From Jatrophihabitans sp. (GTDB lineage: Bacteria > Actinomycetota > Actinomycetes > Mycobacteriales > Jatrophihabitantaceae), in contig SCQZ01000205.1 in NCBI GenBank assembly GCA_004299665.1, positions 1 to 5,121 of the forward strand: a stretch of DNA of 5,121 nucleotides, written 5' to 3'. The position numbers and the translations under genes were made by a program. This document shows positions 1 to 4,665 of this stretch, one piece after another (position 1 is the first letter of the stretch; each line of letters opens with the position of its first letter). Under the pieces are notes generated by a model that saw only the letters and a program-made list of their open reading frames with translations, searched no databases and was not told the DNA's origin.

Positions 1-345
1 GACGCGGACGATGCTCCCTCGCTTGCTCATCTTCACCATCTGGGACCGGATCGAGTTGTCCCCCCAGCCCGCCGCTACCAAGAAGGCGACGATGTCCAGG
101 GCCGGAACGGCGCGGCGTTGATCCCGTTCCATGAATCCCAGGACCAGTTCGGCCATGGTCGGCTTGCTGCTGGCGTCTACGGCGGCAGGCGTCCGTCCCA
201 CCGACGGCCGGGGAGTGTTCTCGCCCGAATAGCTGCGGATCAAGCGGTCGATGTCACGGATGCCCGCCTCGGCGGCGATGCGCTGACCTTCTAGTTCGGC
301 GCGCGCCGCGTTCAAGTGACCCAGCACGACCTCGTTGACTGTCAC
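1..345 (-). CDS. Hypothetical protein, C-terminally cut by window edge; possible winged-helix-like C-terminal part
   Basis: The frame is open from a GTG at 345 to the left edge, giving 115 codons; the C-terminus lies outside the window. The start is chosen because a strong ribosome binding site (GGAGGT, plus-strand 356-351) lies 5 bases upstream. The N-terminal 40 residues are charged and predicted helical (LNAARAELEGQR...AGIRDIDRLI), compatible with a short coiled coil. A Pro/Ser/Thr-rich linker follows at about 43-62. From about residue 63 comes a segment (MAELVLGFM...ALDIVAFLVAAGW...SIRSQMVKMSKRGSIVRV) whose helix-helix-helix-then-basic-strand pattern resembles small winged-helix domains in which a final RG-x-I/V-x-R-V strand forms the wing. 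That resemblance is my inference; I recognise no named family. The gene is divergent from the small ORF at 462 and has lower GC than the genes to the right, which fits an accessory or transferred segment. No function is assigned. Confidence 0.8.
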   Translation of the reverse strand, partial: MTVNEVVLGHLNAARAELEGQRIAAEAGIRDIDRLIRSYSGENTPRPSVGRTPAAVDASSKPTMAELVLGFMERDQRRAVPALDIVAFLVAAGWGDNSIRSQMVKMSKRGSIVRV

Positions 346-350
346 AACTA

Positions 351-380
351 ACCTCCAATCACGGATCTCGGACGAGTCTA
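351..380 (-). promoter_or_regulatory. Candidate -10 element and ribosome binding site for the leftward gene
   Basis: On the minus strand, TAGACT (plus positions 380-375) fits the actinobacterial -10 pattern TAnnnT. It would place a transcription start near 368, about 23 bases before the GTG at 345. The -35 position at 17-base spacing reads TGGCGA, a poor match to TTGACA (3 of 6). The Shine-Dalgarno GGAGGT at 356-351 is clear. The ribosome binding site is well supported; the promoter is a guess from pattern and spacing. Confidence 0.4.
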
Positions 381-428
381 GACCCTGCGGACGTGTTTCG
401 CCACGAACGAATAACACCTCTGTAAGAC

Positions 429-461
429 GGAACCTTGGCGAAGGCGCGGTATCGTGGACGA
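429..461 (+). promoter_or_regulatory. Candidate promoter for the small ORF, possibly giving a leaderless transcript
   Basis: TATCGT at 450-455 fits the -10 pattern TAnnnT and lies six bases before the ATG at 462, the spacing expected if transcription starts at or next to the start codon. No purine-rich ribosome binding site precedes this ATG, which agrees with leaderless translation, common in actinobacteria. No TTGACA-like -35 is present at 17-18 bases. GGAACC at 429-434, followed 18 bases later by CGTGG at 453-457, loosely resembles ECF sigma factor promoters. Both readings rest on short motifs only. Confidence 0.3.
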
Positions 462-644
462 ATGACCGGACAGGAAGAAAAGCCGCCGGACGTGCCGCCG
501 GAGGACTTCCTGCGAGCGCTGATCGGAATCTCGCCTGAAGACGCCGAGCAGGTCCGCGAGCGAACCCCGGGCGACCACAAGCGGTCCGGCCGCGGCAAGC
601 ACGGGCCGACTGCCGAGTACGGCGAGGACGCGCCGGAAGGGTAA
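462..644 (+). CDS. Small hypothetical protein, 60 residues
   Basis: An ATG at 462 opens a 60-residue frame ending at TAA 642-644. An in-frame TTG at 435 would add nine residues, but it has no better ribosome binding site, so ATG is preferred. The product is acidic and proline-rich at the start (EEKPPDVPPEDF), then has a predicted amphipathic helix (FLRALIGISPEDAEQVRERTPG). It ends in a charged, probably disordered tail (DHKRSGRGKH...EYGEDAPEG). There is no signal peptide, membrane segment or cysteine. GC in the body of the gene is high (about 77% at 541-600), unlike the AT-richer region just upstream, and codon use fits a real actinobacterial gene. The PEDFLRALxGISPEDA pattern looks like a conserved short protein, but I cannot name a family. 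It could be a shadow frame, hence the moderate confidence. Confidence 0.55.
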   Translation: MTGQEEKPPDVPPEDFLRALIGISPEDAEQVRERTPGDHKRSGRGKHGPTAEYGEDAPEG

Positions 645-800
645 CCCCCGGGTTCCTCAAAGATGTGCTCGGCAGCGGCATAGAACAAGCATCGCCGCGT
701 CCGCAACACGGCCCGGGTTTGTCGACCCGCAACTCACCGTGTCGTCCACAGATTGGCGCAGATTCAGGCGCTGAGTTGGGTTGCCAGGTTCGGTGTCGGT
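645..800. other. Intergenic stretch between the small ORF and the pilin-type operon
   Basis: No convincing gene is seen. Immediately after the stop, AACCC (643-647) can pair with GGGTT (650-654) in a very small hairpin that is too weak to call a terminator. The octamer CCCGGGTT occurs twice (647-654 and 712-719). CGGGT/ACCCG (714-718 with 725-729) can form a 5-bp stem around a 6-base loop. A TTG at 753 could extend the downstream DUF4244 gene by 16 codons, so part of this stretch may be coding. I find no good -10/-35 pair for the pilin operon. In related genomes the end of tadC would be expected about here; no remnant is recognisable. Confidence 0.5.
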
Positions 801-1001
801 ATGGGATTCGTGATCCAGTTCTTCATCGCCGTAGCCGGCCGATTCCGCGCCCGAGCTGATTCTGGCATGTCCACCGCCGAGTACGCCGTCGGCACCGTGG
901 CGGCGGTGGCCTTCGCCGTCGTCCTGTACAAGGTGGTGCGCAGCGACGCGGTGTCGTCGGCGCTGAGTTCCCTCGTCGAATCGGCGCTGCATGCGATCTG
1001 A
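801..1001 (+). CDS. DUF4244 family protein, Flp-pilin-like subunit
   Basis: The product is a small membrane protein and probable major pilin-type subunit, 66 residues from ATG 801. Residues 22-28 read G-MSTA-EY, matching the Flp prepilin processing motif G/XXXXEY: cleavage after G22 by a Tad-type prepilin peptidase would leave a 44-residue mature peptide with the conserved Glu at +5 and Tyr at +6. A hydrophobic helix (AVGTVAAVAFAVVLYKVV) follows, as in pilins that stack through this segment. The sequence GMSTAEYAVGTVAAVAFA is typical of DUF4244 (Mycobacterium tuberculosis Rv3656c type). The start is uncertain: a TTG at 753 would give 82 residues and a 38-residue leader; neither start has a clear ribosome binding site, and the ATG gives a leader of more usual length with Arg residues before the cleavage site. 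The stop overlaps the next gene by 11 bases, implying co-translation. That it forms fibres is inferred from the family. Confidence 0.88.
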   Translation: MGFVIQFFIAVAGRFRARADSGMSTAEYAVGTVAAVAFAVVLYKVVRSDAVSSALSSLVESALHAI

Positions 1002-1443
1002 GACGCGATCCACTTCCCGGTCCGGCGACGCCGGCATGGTGACCGCCGAACTGGCGGTCGGGCTGCCGGTGCTGATCGTGGTCCTCGCGGTGCTGATATC
1101 CGCGGTGTCGGTCGCGGGGGCTCGTGTCCGGGTAGAGGACGCCGCCAGGGAGGCGGCGCGGGCCGCCGCGCGTGGTGCGGACAGCACCGCGCACCGGCTG
1201 GCACATCGGCTCGCCCCCGGCGCCACGCTCGAACTGGACGGCGACGGCTCCACGGTGACCGCCACGGTGCGCATGCGCGCCATCCCGGTGGCCTCCTGGC
1301 TGCCCTCGCCCACGGTGTCGGCCCGCGCGGTCGCCGCCCTCGAACCGGGCGTCGCCGCCGATGCCGCCGATGCAGCCTCCGATGCAGACTCCGGTGCCGC
1401 CGTCGGTGCCGCAGCCGGCGTCACCCCTGCCGTCCCGCCGTGA
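991..1443 (+). CDS. TadE-like pseudopilin with Ala/Asp-rich C-terminal tail
   Basis: The 150-residue protein starts with a basic leader (MRSETRSTSRSGDAG) ending at G15. MVTAE follows, so Glu lies at +5 of the likely mature end, as in prepilin-peptidase substrates. A membrane helix at about 21-43 (LAVGLPVLIVVLAVLISAV) and the segment VRVEDAAREAARAAARG are characteristic of TadE proteins. A beta-rich extracytoplasmic part follows (LELDGDGSTVTATVRMRAIPV...VSARAVAALEPG). TadE proteins are minor pilins needed for Flp/Tad pilus assembly. The last 30 or so residues are a low-complexity Ala/Asp/Ser run, longer than I expect for the family (the M. tuberculosis counterpart Rv3655c is about 125 residues as I recall). 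The ATG lies inside the DUF4244 gene, and no Shine-Dalgarno is visible, so translation is probably coupled. A later ATG at 1036 would remove the leader and is rejected. Confidence 0.9.
   Translation: MRSETRSTSRSGDAGMVTAELAVGLPVLIVVLAVLISAVSVAGARVRVEDAAREAARAAARGADSTAHRLAHRLAPGATLELDGDGSTVTATVRMRAIPVASWLPSPTVSARAVAALEPGVAADAADAASDADSGAAVGAAAGVTPAVPP
1355..1395 (+). repeat. Degenerate short tandem repeat in the TadE-like gene tail
   Basis: The unit GATGC followed by C/A and then GCC, TCC or GAC recurs at about 9-base spacing (GCC GAT GCC GCC GAT GCA GCC TCC GAT GCA GAC TCC). It encodes alternating Asp-Ala-Ala/Ser. The repeats keep the reading frame, so length changes would shorten or lengthen the tail without frameshift. 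Copies are imperfect and few; this may be no more than compositional bias. Confidence 0.4.
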
Positions 1444-1835
1444 CCCGGGCGGGTTGCGGCGGTGGTGATCGCGGCTCCGCCTCCCTCTGGATCGTCGCGG
1501 CCTGCCTGGTGCTGCTGCTCGCCGGGACGGTGGTCACGGTGCGCGCCGCGGCCGTCGCCGCGCGCCACCGGGTGGAGACCGCGGCCGACCTGGCCGCGCT
1601 GGCCGCCGCCGGGCGGATCGGTACCGGCGGGCAGCCGTGCGGGGCCGCGCGCGAGATCGCCGTCCGCAACGGCGCCCGCCTGGTCGCTTGCGCCACCGAC
1701 CTCGCCGCGGACGGTCGCAGCGGGACCGTCGAGGTCCGGGCCGAGGTCAGCCTGCACCTGCCGCTGCTCGGTGATCGGATCGCGTCGGCGGCAGCGCGGG
1801 CGCAGCGGTCGCGCTCGGGACCGTCAACCGGGTAG
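1440..1835 (+). CDS. Helicase/secretion-neighborhood TadE/G-like protein (Rv3654c type)
   Basis: The gene encodes a 131-residue membrane-anchored protein. The N-terminus DRGSASLW (10-17) leads into a hydrophobic helix at about 14-36 (LWIVAACLVLLLAGTVVTV). It continues with RHRVETAADLAALAAAGRI (43-60 region), which corresponds to the RxQxAADLAALAAA signature of Tad pilus-assembly TadE/G-like N-terminal domains. C67 and C84 flank REIAVRNGARLVA; a pair of cysteines in this place is usual in the family and may form a disulfide outside the membrane. The end (LLGDRIASAAARAQRS) is also typical. The position G12/SASLW resembles a prepilin site but lacks Glu at +5, so processing is doubtful. GTG 1440 overlaps the TadE-like stop in a GTGA junction, suggesting translational coupling. 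Its last 12 bases overlap the end of the converging helicase gene. Likely a minor component of the same surface structure; role inferred from family and position. Confidence 0.9.
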   Translation: MTRAGCGGGDRGSASLWIVAACLVLLLAGTVVTVRAAAVAARHRVETAADLAALAAAGRIGTGGQPCGAAREIAVRNGARLVACATDLAADGRSGTVEVRAEVSLHLPLLGDRIASAAARAQRSRSGPSTG

Positions 1836-4109
1836 GTGTCGCAGCGCCAGGTCGAGCAGGGTGATCGCCCCCGCCTTGTCCAGCGGCTCGTTGCCGTTGC
1901 CGCACTTGGGGGATTGCACGCACGACGGGCAGCCGGCCGGGCACTCGCAGGATGCGATCGTCTCGCGGGTGGCGCCCAGCCAGGCGCGCAACCGGGCGTG
2001 GCCACGCTCGGCGAACCCGGCTCCGCCAGGGTGTCCGTCGTAGACGAAGACCGTCGGGCGACCCGTGTCGGCATGCAACGCCGTCGAGACGCCGCCGATG
2101 TCCCAGCGGTCGCAGGTGGCGAACAGCGGGAGCAGCCCGATCGCCGCGTGCTCGGCGGCATGGGCGGCCCCGGGCACCGCCGACGCCTGCAGTCCCACCT
2201 CGTCGAGCGCGTCCTGGGCGATCGAGTACCAGACCGCCTTGGTGCGCAGTTGGCGTGGCGGCAGGTCCAGCGGGGTCTCGTCGAGGATCTCGCCGGTGCC
2301 GGTACGCCGCCGCAGGTAGCTGGTCACCTGGTTGGTGACCTCGACGGTCCCGAAGGCGACCGTCAGCGGTCCGCAGGCGGACTCGGACTGCGTCGCGACG
2401 ATCGCGATGTCGGTGACGTCGCGGGCGGTCGTCGTCCACGGCGGGTCCTGCTCGCGGACCAGCGCGACCGCCGCGTCCAGGTCGAGACGGTCCACGACGA
2501 ACGCTCTTCCCTGGTGCAGGTACACCGCGCCGTCGTGGACGCTCCCGTGCGCCGCGGACCCATCCACCGTCCCTATCAACGACCCGCTGTCCGCGTCCAC
2601 CACCGAGACCGGACGGCCACCGGCACCGCGGATCTCGGCGTCGGGGCGGCCGGTGGCGGTCCAGTACCAGCCGGCGGGGCGGCGGCGCAGCATGCCCGCC
2701 GCCACCAGGTGATCGAGCACGGGCTCGGCGGCCGGGCCGAAGGTGTCGAGGTCCGCGGGACGCAGCGGCAACTCCGCGGCGGCGCAACACAGCTGCGGGG
2801 CGAGCACGTACGGGTTGGCCGGGTCGAACACGCTCGCCTCCACGGGCCGTCCGAACACCGCGTCCGGGTGGTGCACCAGGTAGGAGTCCAGCGGGTCGTC
2901 ACCGGCGACGAACACCACCAGCGCGGGGGCCGTGCCCCGCCCGGCCCGGCCGGCCTGCTGCCACAGCGATGCCAGCGTCCCGGGGAAGCCGGCCAGGACC
3001 ACGGCGTCCAGGCCGGTGACGTCGATACCCAGTTCCAGCGCGTTCGTCGCCGCGACCGCCCGCAGCCGGCCCGAGGTCAACTCGGCCTCCAGCGCGCGGC
3101 GCTCCTCGGGCAGGTAACCGGCGCGGTACGACGCGACCCGCGAGGCGAGCTGCCCCAGCCCCGCCTCGGTCAGGTGACGCCGCGCGGCCAGGGCCGTCTG
3201 CTCGGCACCGCGTCGCGAGCGGACGAATGCCAGCACCTGCGCGTCCTCGACCACGAGGTCGGCCAGCAATCGGGCCGCCTCGGTGCCGGCGGTGCGGCGC
3301 AACGGGGCGTCGTGCTCGCCCCGCAGCGAGGTCAGCGGCGGTTCCCACAGCGCGAACACCGTCTCCCCGCGCGGCGACCCGTCCGCCGTCACCGCGGTCA
3401 CCGGCTCGCCGGTGAGGCGCTCGCCCAGCAGTGCGGGATCGGCGACCGTCGCCGAGGCCAGGACGAACACCGGGGCCGAGCCGTACGCCGCGCACACCCG
3501 CCGCAGCCTGCGGATCACCCCGGACACGTGCGCGCCGAACACGCCGCGGTACACGTGGCATTCGTCCAGGACCACGTACCGCAGGTTCCGGAAGAAGCGC
3601 GCCCAGCGGTCGTGCGCCGGCAGCAGCGAGCGGTGCAGCATGTCCGGGTTGGACAGCAGCCAGTTCGCGTGGGCGCGCGCCCAGTCCCGCTCCTCGCGCG
3701 GGGTGTCCCCGTCGTACGTGGCCGGGCGGACCCCGCCGACGGCGAGCTGCCGCAGCGCCCGCAACTGGTCGCCGGCCAGGGCCTTCGTCGGGGACAGGTA
3801 CAGCACCCGCGCCCGGTCCTCCGTGGTGAGCGCGGCCGACGCGGGGAGCTGGTACGCCAGCGACTTCCCGGAGGCGGTGCCGGTAGCCAGGATGACCGAC
3901 GTGCCGCGGTGGGCCAGGTCCGCCGCAGCCGCCTGGTGGCTCCAGAGCCGGGCGGCACCGGCACCCTCGACCGCGGCGCGCACCCCGGCCGGCACCCACC
4001 CCGGCCACGGGGCGTAGCGCGCCGGCCGGGCGGCGAGGGTCCGCACGTGCAGGCACGGCGACTCCCCGGGCGCGGTGCCGGCGAGCAACCGGTCCAGCAA
4101 GGTCGGCAC
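1824..4109 (-). CDS. DEAH-type superfamily 2 helicase with C-terminal DUF1998 domain (MrfA/SftH/Hrq1 clade)
   Basis: This is a predicted ATP-dependent 3'-5' DNA helicase/translocase of 761 residues. Motifs in order: Q-like LWSHQ (55-59), Walker A ATGTASGKS (75-83, Lys82), Ia SPTKALAGDQ (106-115), Walker B DECH (182-185), III SAT (219-221), helicase-C VLAFVRSRRGAEQ (292-304), V ATNALELGIDV (354-364) and VI QQAGRAGR (384-391). The C-terminal DUF1998 part has HAAEHAAIGLLPLFATCDRWD (about 650-670), VFVYDGHPGGAGFAERG (687-703) and a cysteine cluster C721-x-C723-x3-C727-x2-C730-x5-C736, the metal-site pattern of MrfA and SftH. All catalytic motifs look intact. Characterised relatives are B. subtilis MrfA (mitomycin repair), mycobacterial SftH and yeast Hrq1; a DNA-repair role is inferred. 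GTG 4109 is preferred over ATG 4157 because GAGGGG lies 5 bases upstream and the extra 16 residues look unrelated to the fold. The gene is convergent with the pilin-type genes and divergent from the STAS gene. Confidence 0.97.
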   Translation of the reverse strand: MPTLLDRLLAGTAPGESPCLHVRTLAARPARYAPWPGWVPAGVRAAVEGAGAARLWSHQAAAADLAHRGTSVILATGTASGKSLAYQLPASAALTTEDRARVLYLSPTKALAGDQLRALRQLAVGGVRPATYDGDTPREERDWARAHANWLLSNPDMLHRSLLPAHDRWARFFRNLRYVVLDECHVYRGVFGAHVSGVIRRLRRVCAAYGSAPVFVLASATVADPALLGERLTGEPVTAVTADGSPRGETVFALWEPPLTSLRGEHDAPLRRTAGTEAARLLADLVVEDAQVLAFVRSRRGAEQTALAARRHLTEAGLGQLASRVASYRAGYLPEERRALEAELTSGRLRAVAATNALELGIDVTGLDAVVLAGFPGTLASLWQQAGRAGRGTAPALVVFVAGDDPLDSYLVHHPDAVFGRPVEASVFDPANPYVLAPQLCCAAAELPLRPADLDTFGPAAEPVLDHLVAAGMLRRRPAGWYWTATGRPDAEIRGAGGRPVSVVDADSGSLIGTVDGSAAHGSVHDGAVYLHQGRAFVVDRLDLDAAVALVREQDPPWTTTARDVTDIAIVATQSESACGPLTVAFGTVEVTNQVTSYLRRRTGTGEILDETPLDLPPRQLRTKAVWYSIAQDALDEVGLQASAVPGAAHAAEHAAIGLLPLFATCDRWDIGGVSTALHADTGRPTVFVYDGHPGGAGFAERGHARLRAWLGATRETIASCECPAGCPSCVQSPKCGNGNEPLDKAGAITLLDLALRHLPG

Positions 4110-4195
4110 GGGCTCCCCTCTCGGACGGGTGTGGCATGCTGACGGACAGTCGTCCATGATGTCCCAGGCGCGTGCGCCGCAGGAGGGGTTGACCG
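4110..4195. promoter_or_regulatory. Divergent control region between helicase and STAS genes
   Basis: This 86-base region must carry 5' signals for both genes. The helicase ribosome binding site (GAGGGG on the minus strand, plus 4120-4115) and the STAS gene site AGGAGGGG (4181-4188) are both clear. GGCGC-GT-GCGCC (4167-4178) is a short perfect inverted repeat ending three bases before the STAS ribosome binding site; it could form a small hairpin or serve as a protein site. CATGAT at 4155-4160 is a possible weak -10 for the STAS gene, without a recognisable -35. I cannot name a promoter class. Confidence 0.45.
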
Positions 4196-4537
4196 GTGGA
4201 ACTGACCGTCACCGAGCGTCGCGGCGGCCACGTCTGCGTCGTCGGTGTCGCCGGCGAGGTCGACCTGCACTCCGCGCCGGCACTGCGCGAGGGGCTGGAG
4301 TCGGAGATCGAGCGCAGGCTGCACGGCGTCGTCGTCGACCTGTCCGCGGTGAGCTTCCTGGACTCCACCGGGCTCGGCGCGCTGGTGTCCAGCCGCACCG
4401 CCGCGGGGGAGCGCGGGGTCTCGCTGCCGGTCGTGTGCACCAGCGAACGCATCCTCAAGCTGTTCACCATCACCGGGCTGGACGGGGTGTTCCAGATCTT
4501 CGGGGACCTCGACTCCGCCGTCGACGCCGCCGGCTGA
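4196..4537 (+). CDS. STAS-domain anti-sigma factor antagonist, BldG/RsbV-like
   Basis: The product is a cytoplasmic regulatory protein of 113 residues, a single STAS domain of normal family length. It starts with a beta strand (ELTVTERRGGHVCVVGVAGEVD), then the helix APALREGLESEI, then VVVDLSAVSFLDSTGLGALV (45-64), the family signature. Ser57 in FLDSTGL is the expected phosphorylation site, and Asp23 and Asp48 are the conserved acidic positions near it. The C-terminal SERILKLFTITGLDGVFQIF closely resembles Streptomyces BldG as I recall it. Such proteins bind an anti-sigma kinase when unphosphorylated and so release a sigma factor; the kinase inactivates them by phosphorylating this Ser. GTG 4196 has AGGAGGGG seven bases upstream, which settles the start. 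Its partner kinase is not adjacent: the next gene is hppA. Which sigma factor it controls cannot be told from the window. Confidence 0.96.
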   Translation: MELTVTERRGGHVCVVGVAGEVDLHSAPALREGLESEIERRLHGVVVDLSAVSFLDSTGLGALVSSRTAAGERGVSLPVVCTSERILKLFTITGLDGVFQIFGDLDSAVDAAG

Positions 4538-4560
4538 GTCGACCCGCCGCACCGGCGCCT

Positions 4561-4586
4561 GCGGGGCGGTGGCTAAACTGCCCCGC
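4561..4586 (+). terminator. GC-rich hairpin terminator after the STAS gene
   Basis: GCGGGGCGGT (4561-4570) pairs with ACTGCCCCGC (4577-4586) as a 10-bp stem with one G-U wobble and a 6-base loop (GGCTAA). It begins 24 bases after the STAS stop codon. There is no U-run after it, as is common for actinobacterial terminators, so efficiency cannot be judged. It separates the STAS gene from hppA and suggests that hppA has its own promoter. Confidence 0.65.
4574..4579 (+). promoter_or_regulatory. Candidate -10 element for hppA inside the terminator hairpin
   Basis: TAAACT fits TAnnnT and is the only good match between the STAS stop and the hppA start. It would put transcription start near 4586 and give a leader of about 107 bases. 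No TTGACA-like -35 is found 16-18 bases upstream (the region reads CACCGGC). The element overlaps the loop and 3' arm of the hairpin. Weak support. Confidence 0.3.
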
Positions 4587-4590
4587 GTCA

Positions 4591-4613
4591 GCGCTCCGGC
4601 GCGCGCTCCGGCG
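4591..4613 (+). repeat. Tandem 11-base direct repeat in the hppA leader
   Basis: GCGCTCCGGCG occurs twice, at 4591-4601 and 4603-4613, separated by a single C (12-base period). A related partial copy, GCGCTCCGCG, lies at 4660-4669. The copies are exact, which is notable in a non-coding stretch, though GC-rich sequence makes short repeats more likely by chance. Confidence 0.7.
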
Positions 4614-4620
4614 TGCCCTC

Positions 4621-4665
4621 GGGCGCAGAACCAACAGTCCGTCGCGGACGTCGAGTCCTGCGCTC
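4621..4665 (+). promoter_or_regulatory. Possible nested hairpin in the hppA 5' leader
   Basis: GGGCGCAG (4621-4628) can pair with CTGCGCTC (4658-4665), eight pairs with one G-U. It encloses a small inner hairpin TCCG-TCG-CGGA (4638-4648). The structure ends about 20 bases before the hppA ribosome binding site. It matches no riboswitch I recognise. A leader structure acting on hppA expression is possible but only inferred from base pairing. Confidence 0.3.

Noticed and set aside
359..709. Minus-strand open frame of 116 codons over the small ORF
   Set aside because: There is no ribosome binding site or recognisable pattern, and it would cover the promoter region of the leftward gene. The plus-strand 60-residue frame fits codon bias better.
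647..719. CCCGGGTT repeated at 647-654 and 712-719 as possible attachment or tRNA T-arm remnants
   Set aside because: Eight GC-rich bases are expected by chance here. No tRNA fold, integrase or longer shared core is visible.
742..750. TCGTCCACA, one base from the actinobacterial DnaA box TTGTCCACA
   Set aside because: It is a single imperfect site with no cluster, no AT-rich element and no replication genes nearby.
657..1757. Minus-strand open frame of 366 codons
   Set aside because: It is antisense to the DUF4244, TadE-like and TadG-like genes, which have family motifs and linked starts. The product is low-complexity Ala/Thr/Gly/Arg.
1836..4142. Long plus-strand open frame (768 codons) through the helicase region
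   Set aside because: It lies exactly antisense to a helicase with every motif intact. Its product is a Gln/Arg/Gly/Val-rich string with no domain pattern, as expected for a frame opposite a high-GC gene.
4110..4157. Longer helicase start at ATG 4157
   Set aside because: No ribosome binding site precedes it, and the 16 added residues (MDDCPSACHT...) look like untranslated leader. GTG 4109 has GAGGGG at good spacing.
2899..4473. Minus-strand open frame of 524 codons across helicase and STAS genes
   Set aside because: It is out of frame with the helicase and antisense to the STAS gene. The sequence is Arg/Gly/Ala-rich with no recognisable fold.
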